This document shows, piece after piece, positions 12,436-23,817 of a DNA stretch of 64,000 nt. How positions within the stretch are numbered: position 1 is the stretch's first letter; every line of letters begins with the position of its first letter. The DNA is from Albugo candida (Eukaryota > Oomycota > Peronosporomycetes > Albuginales > Albuginaceae). The DNA is taken from NCBI GenBank assembly GCA_905220665.1, contig CAJNAR010000004.1:310001-374000 (forward strand), in the 5' to 3' direction. The notes below the pieces were generated by a model. The model saw only the letters and a list, made by a program, of their open reading frames with translations. It was not told the origin of the DNA and made no database searches. A program made the position numbers and the translations under genes.

Positions 12436-13206
12436 GTCCTCACTCGAGTATATTGAGATTGAAATTTACTATCTTGGGATCGTTTTTATCGTTCCGTATC
12501 AAAAGTGCGAGTGCATCCATCGCCACTGATGCTTTTCTGACTACCTATGATGATGCTACTTGGTTGTGATCAAAGACAGAGTGAGAGATAGTAGAGCCGT
12601 CAAAAGAACACTTCATAGCTGTTTGGAATAGTAGTCTGAACACGTAGATGGTCAGTCTCAATTTCTCGAGTGGGTGTCCCCTTCGATTTGATCTGATCAC
12701 TCGTATTTTAATCTCTAAATAAAAGCTACTACAACGAAAGTACATTGGTCACGTGAGACTTCCTCACACTTCAAGTTCAGTCCACAACTTGATTCGTCTT
12801 TGATTTGTCAAAGATACTAGCGAAGCTGTCATACTCAGCATGATTATACATCTGGCGAATTCCGAGCGAGACTAATATTCTCGGATTCAGGACTGTTGAA
12901 TCCATATTGTAACCGGTAGTGGTCCAAGAGATGCGTGTACGACTTAATGAGTCTTGTGTTTTGCGATGTAGTGACACGTCGATTATATAGACACACTAAA
13001 CAAGCATTATCTACAGGGCTATTTAACCGTGCTTTGCAATGAGTGATAGTAGAGCTTGAGAAGCGCATGTTCATATAGAATAAGATGCAATTCTGTGGTG
13101 TTGCAGCACCATACAACAAAGCGCTACATACGTGTTCGTTGCATTACGTACGTCTGTTCACGGTCAAGCTATTTAAACGGATCAATAAGTGCATCCCACT
13201 GCATAG
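12436..13206. other. Intergenic, nothing recognised
   Basis: No coding frame with resemblance to a known family was seen between the RCC1 gene and the SANT-like gene. It probably holds the promoter of the latter. Confidence 0.5.
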
Positions 13207-14151
13207 ATGCAAGAGTCGCATGAAGAGGAGGTGACACACCACCCCTGTATGACGATGCTGATGAATGATGCTCACAAGCATAGTAACAACGAAACGGTTG
13301 AAGTGCCCAAAATTTCGCCACACTCATCGTTGATGGCATCACAAAGTACGGACACAGCCATGGCATCGCTGGCAACCACATTGTCGAAACAGGTATCCGA
13401 TCTCGGTGAACCTGCATTTTCTCCTGGTGTTGTGTATTCGACTGCAAATACGCTTTGGTCGGCAGAAGAATTGCAATTGCTTTTTCGCGGACTAAATGAT
13501 TTTCCTGAAGAAAGATACGACAACGTGACCAGGTACATTCACATTGCTTCTTCTATTCCAAGGAAATGTGTTCGCGATGTCGCCTTCAAAGTGAAATCAA
13601 TGAGCATACAGCAAGAAAATCTATTAGCTCAAGCCCAAGATACCGTAAACACCAATCAGTTGCAGAAACGTATGAAAATCGAACAGTATAAAGACGTCCA
13701 AGCTACAGCCTTGCCCCTTCTCGATCAACGTAAAATGGGGCTTGACCAGCGATGTGATGGACCTTCTGATGGCCTCTCGTTCTCGACTATTGAAGTACAA
13801 TTGCATGGGCTGCTCAAAGTAGGCTGATGTAATACTCACAGATCTACTTTTAACAAGTCAAAAAAATAGGAAAATGCCATGGTTTTGAACGCAATTCGGA
13901 GCAACCTTCTTTCTGGACGAATACAAGACAATCGTAAGCAGATGATGCAATTTCATGGTAACTCCCAAGCCATCATATCATCGTAAGTCTTGCTTGACAG
14001 CAGTAACATATAAGCCCCGATACTCATGTACACACTTCTGAATAGCATTGGAAATATATCAGCTTCGCTTCCTCCGCTACATTTCAAGCTTGATACATCG
14101 TTGATTGATGACTCAAAATTGGCGTCGAATCCTCAGCGGCTCAATTTGTAG
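13207..14151 (+). CDS. SANT/Myb-like nuclear protein
   Basis: Three exons (13207-13818, 13870-13982, 14046-14151) with GT-AG introns of 51 and 63 bp encode about 276 aa. A SANT/Myb-like helix-turn-helix lies at about residues 83-135 (LWSAEELQLLFRGL, then VRDVAFKVKSM). The C-terminal part carries a helical segment (LLKENAMVLNAIRSNL, then GRIQDNRKQMMQF) and ends with a PPLHFKLD block. This order, with a SANT domain followed by a Q-N rich helix and a short PPLPVKL-like motif, matches a small conserved group of plant and protist 'homeodomain-like' proteins of unknown function that I recall. DNA or chromatin binding is inferred. The gene is convergent with the Spp2-like gene, only 35 bp away. Confidence 0.7.
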
Positions 14152-14186
14152 GCACAGACAGGATCACGGGTGTGTGGACCAAAACC

Positions 14187-15251
14187 TTATTTTTTTCTTT
14201 TATCGTTGTTTCGACGATTCCCACTACGTTTTCGTTCTTCTCGTCTCTTCTGCTCATCTCTTCGATGTTCTTTGTTGCTCCTTCGATCGCCTCTTTGACC
14301 ACTCGAGGAGGTGCACTTGTGCCTTTCATTCCTAATTTGATATTTCTCGTTGGATTCGGATTCGACGTCCCGCGAACGTGAATTTGCAAGCTTTTTGATG
14401 GATGCTGAAGGACGATTCGGGCTATGTGTATGATTCGAACAATCTCGCTTTACCTTAACAGGGGCATTATCCACATGTGTGATCTTAACTCTTTTGGTAT
14501 ACCGATCACCAGATATCGTAGGAGCAGTCTTAGCACCAAGCCCAAGTAATCTATGTCTTGGCTGAATGTCAATTGAGTTCGTTTCATCGTCCTTGGTTCC
14601 TTTCCAGCCCATTCCTCGGAGTAGTGCTGATCCGAATTCTTCTACCGGGACCTTTTCGTATGCATCACTATGAACATGAAGCTCCTGTGGTCTCATAGAA
14701 ACATCAAATTGGTACTTCGCGGTCACAGAATCTAATTTCTCCATCCCAGGAACAGCGTTTTGGAAAAGTATGGGCATTCCATCACGTGATCTTTGATTCT
14801 TTCCTATGTTCCTTTTCACTAGAATATCATCTGAGCCTATCGTGCCTGATTTCATTGCTATCACAAGGTTGTTATCTGTGGATTTCTGTTGGTTGGAATA
14901 ATTGATCCGGCCTTCTATTTCAGCCAGAATAGCTCTTGCGGTCTCGGTTTCGCCATCTGTCGCATCATTTCCGATACTCTCAGTTTCTTTCAATAAAACA
15001 TTATCTTTTTCATCGACTTTCTTCTTGCTCCACTGATTTTCCTTGATGAGAGGAATAACTAGTTCTGGGGGCTTCGAGGAAACAGAGGATGAAGCGTCAA
15101 ATTTAGTGATATAAATTTCGTTTGAGACGTTCTTTTTATCCGTCGATCCAAACGCTTGCTTCAAATGATTCCTATTACTTCCTTCATCATCATTTCTTTG
15201 CACGTGAAATCCATTCTTTTTTACTTTCTTTAGCGAGAAACCGAGCTTCAT
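14187..15251 (-). CDS. Spp2/GPKOW/MOS2-type G-patch splicing factor
   Basis: This is an intronless 354-aa protein. The diagnostic element is PVEEFGSALLRGMGW at about residues 202-216. It is the Spp2-type G-patch that, in yeast Spp2 and human GPKOW, recruits and stimulates the DEAH helicase Prp2/DHX16 during spliceosome activation. The segment after it (RHRLLGLGAKTAP) also matches the family. The C-terminal 90 residues are highly basic and rich in Arg, Lys, Ser and Glu (EHRRDEQKRREERKR), as in many splicing factors, and should be nuclear. The KOW motifs present in animal GPKOW are not evident, so the protein is closer in layout to yeast Spp2. It is divergent from the WRKY19-type zinc-finger gene with 228 bp between starts. 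Confidence 0.85.
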   Translation of the reverse strand: MKLGFSLKKVKKNGFHVQRNDDEGSNRNHLKQAFGSTDKKNVSNEIYITKFDASSSVSSKPPELVIPLIKENQWSKKKVDEKDNVLLKETESIGNDATDGETETARAILAEIEGRINYSNQQKSTDNNLVIAMKSGTIGSDDILVKRNIGKNQRSRDGMPILFQNAVPGMEKLDSVTAKYQFDVSMRPQELHVHSDAYEKVPVEEFGSALLRGMGWKGTKDDETNSIDIQPRHRLLGLGAKTAPTISGDRYTKRVKITHVDNAPVKVKRDCSNHTHSPNRPSASIKKLANSRSRDVESESNEKYQIRNERHKCTSSSGQRGDRRSNKEHRRDEQKRREERKRSGNRRNNDKRKK

Positions 15252-15479
15252 AATGTATGGTCTTTGACTGAGAGTATACGTATAAATACGTATACTTTTT
15301 TTTGTATTAGTGACGAGCCAATCGCCAATGTATCAGTTCAGGGTGTCCAATTGATCAACCGAATCGATATGACCTCACTGCACTGACGCAGCACCGTCTA
15401 TGGGTATTGCGGAAAAGACGGAAACTAATTTATGTCCGCTTTGTTTGTGTAAATAAGTTTTACCGCAGAGCTCAACTCA

Positions 15480-16376
15480 ATGACCTCTCAAAGTGAAGAT
15501 TATACAGTAACAGCTGCTTCAACAAAGTGTACTTTACAGAGCATTCAGAGCTCAGCATCTTCCTCGTGTCTTTTTGAAGATGGTGAGCTCCTGGACTTCA
15601 TTGAAACTATCTACGAAGATTTCACCAAGTACTCGTGGTCATCGAGGGAGATGGAATCTCCGGAGATTAATAAGTTTTCAACAGATGCGCTTTTGCTCGA
15701 TCTAAGTGTCGATAAATGGTCGACCGAGGGTTGTGCTTCTTCTTCCGTAAGTTTTTTCGATATGCTGCTGACAGATGAACACAAGCCATATCAACACTTT
15801 GAAGAAAATCACTGTAGCACAGTGCACACTTCTTATACTGAAGATGAATTATTCACTCCGTTAGATTATTGGATTTCCAGCTTTCCGTCGACAGCTCGTC
15901 AGTTTCCTAGTGCACACGCTATGGACGACCCTGCTATCAAAGAAATATCGAATAACAAGATCTCAAAGATATCAGAATCCATTCTCAATCCACGTGTTCT
16001 ATCATCACGATGTGTGTCTCCAGGATGTTCCAGGACAGAACAAACCAATGGACTCTGTATCCGTCATGGTGGCGGTAGACGCTGTTCCGTCACAGACTGC
16101 AATCGCGGTGCACAAGCGCAAGGTCGATGCAAAAAACATGGCGGGGGTACACGCTGTAAGGTGATTGGCTGCTCTAGAAGCAACCAAGGTGGTGGATTTT
16201 GTCGTTCTCATGGAGGAGGTAAGCTCTGCACATATCCAGGTTGCAAGAAGGGTGTACAGCGTAAAGGCTACTGCTCAACACACGGTGGCTCTCGCTTGTG
16301 CAAGATTACCGGTTGCTCCAGAGTTGACCGTGGCGGTGGTTTCTGTGGTCAACACAAGAAGGATAATCTATTGTGA
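15480..16376 (+). CDS. WRKY19-type CCHC zinc-finger repeat protein
   Basis: This is a single-exon 298-aa protein. Residues 1-177 are acidic and Ser/Thr-rich, without a known domain. Residues 178-292 are five tandem zinc-binding units of 24 residues, each of the form C-x4-C-x9-C-x3-H, with GGG linkers (for example CSVTDCNRGAQAQGRCKKH). The same unit occurs in plant WRKY19-like proteins, and arrays of it without a WRKY domain are, to my knowledge, expanded in oomycetes. The acidic N-terminus plus a zinc array suggests a nuclear regulator; DNA binding and activation are inference. The stop codon lies 106 bp before the MAN1-like start on the same strand. Confidence 0.85.
   Translation: MTSQSEDYTVTAASTKCTLQSIQSSASSSCLFEDGELLDFIETIYEDFTKYSWSSREMESPEINKFSTDALLLDLSVDKWSTEGCASSSVSFFDMLLTDEHKPYQHFEENHCSTVHTSYTEDELFTPLDYWISSFPSTARQFPSAHAMDDPAIKEISNNKISKISESILNPRVLSSRCVSPGCSRTEQTNGLCIRHGGGRRCSVTDCNRGAQAQGRCKKHGGGTRCKVIGCSRSNQGGGFCRSHGGGKLCTYPGCKKGVQRKGYCSTHGGSRLCKITGCSRVDRGGGFCGQHKKDNLL
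16011..16355 (+). repeat. Five 72-bp zinc-finger coding repeats
   Basis: Four full 24-codon units and one terminal 19-codon unit run head to tail without spacers. Cysteine and histidine spacing is invariant (C-x4-C-x9-C-x3-H) while the other residues vary, indicating old duplications under constraint. Confidence 0.85.
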
Positions 16377-16482
16377 TCTTATGCAAAATACGCAGACGCT
16401 CAATCTGCATGTCGAATACTAACGTAACCAAATTCAGTAGGACATAACTGACATAACAAAGTTGTTGTGCCACTCAGCTTGA

Positions 16483-19129
16483 ATGACTCCGACGCAGTCA
16501 GATGATCTACTATCTCCTTTGTCACGAGTAGAAAAAGCTCGAAAGTATGCGATGATGGAGCAGAGAGAACGTATAAAATCGCTACACGATCGTCGGGAAC
16601 ATATTATTACTCGTACAGACCCCACCATACCTTCGTCCAATTTCAGTTATAAACGTAAAGTCGGTGACGCAGTATCCGATGCCGACCGATATTCTTGGCA
16701 AACACAGCATACGTACTCGCCAAGACTGAAATACAAGAGCGCCGGTGCCAAACACATTCATTTCGATGAAGTTTCTATCCAAGATAGTAGTAGAACACAC
16801 AAAAACAAAAGACGGGCGCTTCATAACCAAGAAAAAGAAAATAGTGCGAGATCGCATTATCCATCAGCTCCACAATATATCAATTGTACCAGAGGTTCCT
16901 ACGAGCCTGAAGATGCGGGTATTAACTCTTCAGAGTATCGAAGAAGATCATATCTGAGCGGCCGAAGCGTATTGGATGACCCGTCAGTCAAAGATGCTCA
17001 AATGGAACAATGCGAATATGAACGTACTAAATCAAGAATTTATAGAGATAGGGATCTGAGATGCTTTCCCTCCCAGGACATGAAAACTCCACGACAGGAA
17101 GATAGGATGACTGGTGCGGAGACTGTTGAAGGAAAAGAGATTCTCAGTACACTGCTAGCGACTAGTACTCCTCGTTTTGGAAGAAAATTTCTATCTGAAA
17201 GTAGAAAAGCAGGAAAGGATGACGAAAGAATTGAAGCTCGCGTTTTGACTTATTCCTCGTCGGATTCTGAATCGGCTGATTGCGAGAATTACAACTCGAA
17301 TCGTCTTGTACCTCCTCGGTCGAATAACAGCCACGTTTCGACTACTCAGTACAATGAACATCCAGGGTACCATAAAAATGAGCTAGATCCTGATCGAAAG
17401 TTTTCTGATACAAGAAGTGAATGGGATGAAAGCACTGGTAAAATAAATGATCGTCTTCGTTTCCGGGGCATTCCCAAAGATGCAGACCGAGAGGACTCAA
17501 AGCATGACGAACCAACTCCAGATGGTACTGACATAACGGAAAAACCTTTGAATTGGCAGGAATTACAAGGACTTACATGGACTCATCTTGTTGCATGGTT
17601 CATCGTTGCTTTCCTATGTGCTTGTGCAGCTGCGGTATTGTACCCAGTCATAAATGCTTACTGGACTCCTGCATTACCATATTGTGCTAGCAAGGAAAGT
17701 GATTATGCATATCTTTTGGCCGACGACTCTGAAAAAGGCATCGGGTCAAACCCTCCCAGATCATGGGCAGTTCAGCTGTATCAAGGGGACGCCACATGCC
17801 GTAGATGTCCTTTGTATGGAATATGCGAAAATGGTCATCTGCGGACGTGCGTTCTCCCTTTCGAATTAAAACATGGAACCTGCTCTAAAAGCGACGTCAT
17901 CGAACATGAATTTGAACAAGTAGCAGCCTCAATAAGGCACTTGCTGGTAAGGCAAGTCAGCATCGACACATGCAACATCTCGCTGACCGATTTCATGTGG
18001 GACATTGAGAACGCAAGAAGTAAAGCAGCAGAAAATGCCACAAGTGTTTCCTTGCACTCAATCGAAAGGTATATCAAAAAGCAGGTCAAAGAGCTTGCAA
18101 GCGAGGGTTTGGCACACGAACGAGATGCGCCGTTGGTCTCACTCACATCGTTACCACCTAAATATGTCGTACGACGTGCCCTGGACCTTGCCATATCAAA
18201 GCTTGATGGAGTGACAGTGCAGCCAAACGAAAATGTCGTATTTATTCCTCAAACGCTGGCGCCACTGATTTGCCGGGGCAAACTTTATCTATTCGCTAGT
18301 CTGAAATTGATTATAACGACCATCATATTTCTGCTAATTGTAGCATTGCTCCGGCAACGTTGGGTATTGAAGCAGACGAATAGGGCGCTTGTGGAGCGAT
18401 TATGGAAAGAAGTGCGTGCTTGTTTGATGGCACGCGCAACTGAGGCAGAGACGAAAAATAAATACGTAAAGCTCGTCGAGCCTTATTGCCCGGTTTCCCA
18501 CATTCGGGACATTTTATTTGACTCAGAATTGCTGACACAAAACAAAAAGAGGTGGCTGCAGAATGTCATTTGGCCCAAAGTTGTGCATCTTGTCGAAGCA
18601 GATTCACACATCTTGAAATCACGCGCCATGTAAGCTCTTGTCAATGTCCTAAGGCTCATCGCTATCACTCTGATGATCGTTCCACAGTATCCATGGTCAA
18701 GATGTGGCGGTATGGCAATGGCTATCCCAACCCGCAGTCATGCCAGCTTATCAAAAGGCTGTTGACTCGCAAAAATTTGCACGTCCTCAAAATACTCCCT
18801 TCGCACCATCATTTCAGACCGACGTGTCGTATCCACGCTATTTTCCAGCTTTTTCCAGACCAAGGGCCGATCAGACTGATTCAATCGACCTAACACACCC
18901 CTCGTCTTCGCCCAGTAATTTTTCAACATATGCCCAGAACCCATCCACACCGATTCACTCTCGCTACTTACAGCACGCAACACATCCGGAAACTCCCTTC
19001 GATATCAAACGTGAGCGTCTCAGAGCTCGGTCGGTCGCTGTCGCGGAGCAAACTGCCAGACGGTTTAATGATCAGAGCAGTCAACCTTCTCAAAGTGGAT
19101 TTTCGCTATTCCGTAATCATTTTTGGTGA
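16483..19129 (+). CDS. MAN1/Src1/Heh2-like inner nuclear membrane protein
   Basis: Two exons (16483-18629, 18688-19129) with a 58-bp phase-2 intron encode about 862 aa. Residues 1-360 are charged and disordered. One membrane segment lies at about 368-391 (HLVAWFIVAFLCACAAAVLYP). Then comes a Cys-containing lumenal segment, CRRCPLYGICENGHL, typical of the MSC (Man1-Src1p-C-terminal) domain, and a second membrane segment at about 601-625. A C-terminal nucleoplasmic domain follows, with CPVSHIRDILF and RWLQNVIWPKVVHLVE blocks like the MAN1 winged helix. The family tethers chromatin to the inner nuclear membrane. An N-terminal LEM or HeH motif was not recognised, which is unusual. A Ser/Pro-rich tail of about 130 residues ends in FGLFRNHFW-like residues and is not part of the family core. 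Confidence 0.8.
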
Positions 19130-19744
19130 AACTGGACGCAGGAGAAATATTAGGGATCAGAATATCATTTTTTATTCGCGAAAAAAAAGATACCTGATGA
19201 TGACTGCACTTGGGTGAATTTCTCTGTGATAATATTACCGGATTAGATAATCTTCCTTTTTTTGTATTGGAGCAACTTTGTTCTGTGACTTTCCTTTAAC
19301 CTCAACTATATTATACATGCCCGAATATCATAGTTCTAAAGGAACGGCTGAACTCCCGCGACAATCTCAACGCTATACAATAATAGAAACCGATAGCACG
19401 ACTCAGCGAAAGTCTCTATCGTGCTTTCTGCCTATCACTCATATGACGCTCACGGCTGCCAAATCATCGAAACTCCCTCTACTCATAAACCAAGGGATTA
19501 TGCTACTCCTTTACATTTGACATTCTTAGAGAACTTTTACTAATTCTCTGTGGGTAAGGGTCAACTCGAACTGAGCCATTTGGCTTTTATCCTGACAGGT
19601 GCTATTGCTTGATAGCACGTACAGATTGTACAAATTCAGTCACAATAATTATAGAAGAAGCGTGAAAGAAATTTGATTGACTTGAGTGTCGTTTCATCAG
19701 ACCCAGTACAGTCCTCATTACACTTTTGCTTGCTGGAAAGCACC
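19130..19744. other. Intergenic upstream of desulfurase-like gene
   Basis: No recognised gene. An open frame with ATG near 19317 gives about 67 residues with no family resemblance and is not called. The interval should contain the promoter of the downstream gene. Confidence 0.45.
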
Positions 19745-21853
19745 ATGATTCAGTCTTGCATTACATCACAGATAATCTCACGAAACTATTTCGTGGGTAC
19801 TCCATATGGATCCAGAGAATTGGTATACGCTGACTACACAGCAACTGGGAAGTCACTACATTCAATAGAAGAATTCATTTGCAAACATGTAATGCCGCTA
19901 TATGGCAACACTCATACCAAAGCTTCCATTACTGGTTGTCAAAGTACACTCTATCGAAATGAAGCTAGAGAGATCATTGCGAAAGCGATCAACGCTCATA
20001 CTGACGGCGACGATGCCAAAGATGCTGTCTTTTATTCGGGATCCGGTGTAACTTCGGCTGTAAATAAACTTATCACAATGCTTGGCCTCACTCATTGCGG
20101 CCAAACTCGTCGATTTTCGAGTGACCGACCAGTTGTCTTTATCGGACCCTACGAGCACCATTCTAATATTTTACCTTGGCGTGAAAGTAAAGCTGATGTT
20201 GTTCATGTGAGAATGACGGACGATGGACACATTGATATGACTTATTTACGTCGAAAACTGAATCAGTACGTCCGACGTCCACTTAAAATCGGGGCTTTTT
20301 CCGCAGCTTCAAATATCACTGGAATTCTCACTGATGTTGATGCTATCACAGCACTTTTGCATCAATTTGGGGCACTTGCTTTCTGGGACTATGCTACGGC
20401 AGCCCCATACGTATCCATGGACATGAACCCACCTGGGCAAGGGGAATACAAAGGAAAAGTCTACAAGGACGCAATCTATTTCTCTGGGCACAAATTCGTC
20501 GGTGGCCCTGGATCTCCAGGCATACTCGTCGTCAAAAAAAATCTTGTGCGGAATCAAGTTCCGTCCGCTCCAGGTGGAGGCACGGTATTGTACGTCACGG
20601 AATCAAAACACTCCTATCTGACTGGACTGGAAGAACGGGAAGAAGGAGGAACACCTGATATTCTAGGAAGTATCCGGCTTGCATTGGCCTTACAAGTCAA
20701 GCAGCAAATTGGTTCGGACCTTATCATGCGTATTGAAAGCGAACAAGTGGCATATGTGCGTGAGTCGTTACGTGCAAACTCGAACATCTTACTACTCGGT
20801 GATCAAGAGGCTGATCAACTACCCATATTTTCCTTCCTGATTATATGTGGTGATCGATATTTACATTACAATTTTGTGTGTACGTTGCTCAATGATTTAT
20901 TTGGAATACAAACACGAGGCGGATGTGCCTGTGCAGGACCCTACGCCGCATCATTATTAGGCATTTGGCAAAAAATGATCAATGAATACACAGCTGCGCT
21001 CGAGGATGGACTCATGCTACTCAAGCCCGGTTTCACTCGATTTAGTGTGACTTATTTCATGGAAAACGACGAAATTGATTACATTCTTAAAGCCATTCAT
21101 TATGTGGCTGATCATGGCTGGAAATTTCTGTCACAATACCGCTGCTGTCTGAAGTCAGGAGATTGGGTTCACATATCGACAACCGTCGATTCTTTAAAAC
21201 ATCTTAATCAGTTTCGTCCAACAACCATCAAAGATGCTGGACATTACGAGCCGGAGCCCGAGCAGGTACAGCAAGAAGATGTGATATTTTCACGGGACCA
21301 AAATTTCGAGCTGGCACGAATGCATGCCGAAAAGCATAAAATTGATTGCGATGAATCCGTCATCTATCACGATGTCTTGAACAGAAAGTATGCATCGCTC
21401 AAATGGTACGCGGCACCTGACGAAGGTGAGCGTCTTGCAAATACGGCCCCCAAGCCGTTCTGGGGACATACATCGCTTAGTTTAGGGCGATCAGGTCGAG
21501 CTGATCTATCGCCTGTCCAAGTTCGCCATACTATGACGAATTCAAGTCATATTTCCAGCGAATCCTCCGCTAAACACTGGATGGAATGGGTAGATATATT
21601 TCGAAGAAAAGAAGAGGGGAAGAAGGACAAAGAGCCAATTTCTCGGAAATCTCTAGCCTCCTCTTGTGTCTACCCGAATCTGCGAAATGAAGACACGGAT
21701 CCAGACTTGATACCTCTTGATTCATTAGAGGCTCACAAAAATTGGCTTCAAAGAATATCGAGCAATTTCAAGCACAAAGACGAGCGAGTGAAGAGAAGGT
21801 CAAACTTTTTTAGAGCGCACACGCAAAGGGAGCGTCTTACGATATTCACATAG
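19745..21853 (+). CDS. Cysteine-desulfurase-like aminotransferase class V, stand-alone
   Basis: This intronless, 702-aa, PLP-dependent class V aminotransferase is of the NifS/SufS type. The PLP lysine sits in SGHKFVGGPGSPG (Lys about 250). A mobile-loop cysteine motif, RGGCACAGPY (Cys about 396), matches the RxGxxCAxP pattern of desulfurases. Other family blocks are YADYTATGKSL, GNTHTKASITGCQST, GPYEHHSNILPWRE, and WDYATAAPYV. Residues beyond about 470 form an extension (HYVADHGWKFL and later) shared with the fusion protein at 28177-31272, but the PP-loop domain of that protein is absent; instead there is a charged tail. A frame extends 24 codons upstream without ATG, so 19745 is chosen. Sulfur mobilisation from cysteine is the expected reaction; a related lyase or isomerase role cannot be excluded. 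Confidence 0.82.
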   Translation: MIQSCITSQIISRNYFVGTPYGSRELVYADYTATGKSLHSIEEFICKHVMPLYGNTHTKASITGCQSTLYRNEAREIIAKAINAHTDGDDAKDAVFYSGSGVTSAVNKLITMLGLTHCGQTRRFSSDRPVVFIGPYEHHSNILPWRESKADVVHVRMTDDGHIDMTYLRRKLNQYVRRPLKIGAFSAASNITGILTDVDAITALLHQFGALAFWDYATAAPYVSMDMNPPGQGEYKGKVYKDAIYFSGHKFVGGPGSPGILVVKKNLVRNQVPSAPGGGTVLYVTESKHSYLTGLEEREEGGTPDILGSIRLALALQVKQQIGSDLIMRIESEQVAYVRESLRANSNILLLGDQEADQLPIFSFLIICGDRYLHYNFVCTLLNDLFGIQTRGGCACAGPYAASLLGIWQKMINEYTAALEDGLMLLKPGFTRFSVTYFMENDEIDYILKAIHYVADHGWKFLSQYRCCLKSGDWVHISTTVDSLKHLNQFRPTTIKDAGHYEPEPEQVQQEDVIFSRDQNFELARMHAEKHKIDCDESVIYHDVLNRKYASLKWYAAPDEGERLANTAPKPFWGHTSLSLGRSGRADLSPVQVRHTMTNSSHISSESSAKHWMEWVDIFRRKEEGKKDKEPISRKSLASSCVYPNLRNEDTDPDLIPLDSLEAHKNWLQRISSNFKHKDERVKRRSNFFRAHTQRERLTIFT

Positions 21854-21983
21854 GCAATACAAATTGAGTCGTAGAGCATTTTCTGTTAGGCATATCAAAT
21901 ACACCACGTCGTTTGTTCATCAATCTATTTACATCCAAAGCAATCGAACCATACTCTCACCCTTTCGATTGAAGTCGGGAGTA

Positions 21984-23714
21984 ATGCACAATTTAGGCTT
22001 ACTTCCCAAGCATGAAGAGGAAGGAATGTTAAGAGCTGACGTGCAAAGCGAAAAAAGTCGGAAGAATGCTTGCATATATGATTCAACCGGAAATGGTGAG
22101 CATATTACGAGACATGGATCCCAAGCTCCCATCGACGCTTCCTTGCTTGCGAGGAAACACAAATTGGGTACTTTTGCGACTATCGTGCATCTGTGCAAGG
22201 GAAATGTCGGACCAGGAGCCATGTCTTTACCGTATGGATTCGCTAGAACGGGTACATATCTATCTCCACTGTTTTTTGCTTTGGTAGCTTCTATTTGTAC
22301 CTACAATATGGATCTCTTGCTCTTTTGCAAATCCGCTGTAAATAATCAAATGCCAATGTCCTTTGGGCAAGTGGGAGGAGATATAATTGGGAAACGGGGT
22401 CAGGTTCTTATAAACTTTTTCTTGGTGGCAATGCAGCTTGGAATTTGCTGCGTTTACTTCACCTTCATTGCCACAAATCTGTATGCAATCATACCTGAAA
22501 GGCAAGTCGATTATGCTTGTCCGTGCATTATCATTCAGATTGCATTGTAGAATCCAAGCAGTGGTACATGAGCGCCATATAATCATTTTTATATTTCCAT
22601 GCATCCTGCTGCTCTCTTGGTTCCGAACATTAAAACGAATCATTCCTTTCTCTGGCCTCGGTAAAATTGATTTTCTTACACACAGAACAAGTAACACCGT
22701 ATGTCTTTGTGGTAGCCAACGGAGCCGTTGCAATGGGAATTATAATTGTTTTGTATCTATCGATTCGACACGAATCAAAAGCAGCGATGAGTTTTTACCA
22801 AGCAAATTGGGCTGCGATTCCAGACTTTTATGGTACGTTCGAATTTGAATTAAGTCGATCTGGTTTTTGATTTCTCTAAACGAGATTTCGATTTCATAGG
22901 AACTGCTGTTTATAGTTTCGAAGGAATCGGATTGATATTACCCCTTCAAAACGAAATGCGGCACCCACAGAGATTTCGATCAATATTGTTAGGTTGTATG
23001 TTGTGCATCTTGATCCTATTCATTTTCATTGGGGAGATTCCAGCAATTGCGTTCGGTCAGATTAGTAGCGGTAGTATCACAGCCGTTCTGCAATTATACG
23101 CGCAAGATGCACATGGTCTCGTGGTCGCTGCAAATATCTTGCTTGCTTTTGCCTGCTTGCTATCATTTCCAATTCAGTTTTTTCCAGCAATACAAGTCCT
23201 CGAATCCTCCCTTAGTGACACTAGCAATAAACGCATGCAAACAACGGTATCGAAAGGCAATAATGAAGATCTTACGGACAATACAGCACTGGAGAACCAG
23301 CAATTAATCACGTCCCTTCGAATTGTAGATCAGAAGAGGAAAGTGACAACGAATCAATCCAAGCCGTTTTTCATCACCCCGAGCGAGTTGAACCGTACGC
23401 TATTCCGGACAATGATATGTCTTTGCTTGATGATTGTGGCTATCTGTGTGCCGAACGTCGGACTCCTGATTAGCCTTTTCGGAGCTGTCTGCTCAAGTAT
23501 GTTGGCTATCATCCTTCCTCCCATTATGTACCTCCGCTTATGCAGAACCCGCTCGATTTCCATTCCATTTTACTCTTGGTTGGGCCATGGTCTAATTGTA
23601 GTTTTCGGCATTGCTGGAATGCTGGCTGGAACGTTCCAGGCACTGAAAGAGATCATCGCTTCTCTAACTACTGACTTGAATATCAACAGAATACAGAACA
23701 GCGTAACATTGTGA
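21984..23714 (+). CDS. AAAP-family amino-acid transporter (vacuolar AVT-like)
   Basis: Four exons (21984-22501, 22551-22660, 22716-22832, 22900-23714) encode about 519 aa with some ten hydrophobic segments. The AAAP (amino acid/auxin permease) signature is seen at the first membrane helix, HLCKGNVGPGAMSLPYGFA, and again in AVYSFEGIGLILPLQNEM. A long cytosolic loop of about 60 residues precedes the last helices, as in AVT3/AVT4 and SLC36-type carriers, which move amino acids across vacuole, lysosome or plasma membranes with protons. Intron 1 has an AG|GCAAGT donor and is best read as a GC-AG intron; it alone keeps the frame through the IIIFIFPCILLLSWFR helix. Start ATG 21984 is 130 bp after the preceding stop. 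Substrate unknown. Confidence 0.85.
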
Positions 23715-23817
23715 ATAACGCGTCATGAACGTCTTTATTTGATTCTAAGCTAAGTGGCTTATCTCCCGCCGGGCCTACAATATCTTGCTCTAACATTCAC
23801 AAATTCAACCATGACTT

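Noticed and set aside
19745..21853. Bacterial contamination as the source of the desulfurase-like gene
   Set aside because: A paralogue lies nearby and intron-bearing eukaryotic genes flank both copies, with similar base composition.
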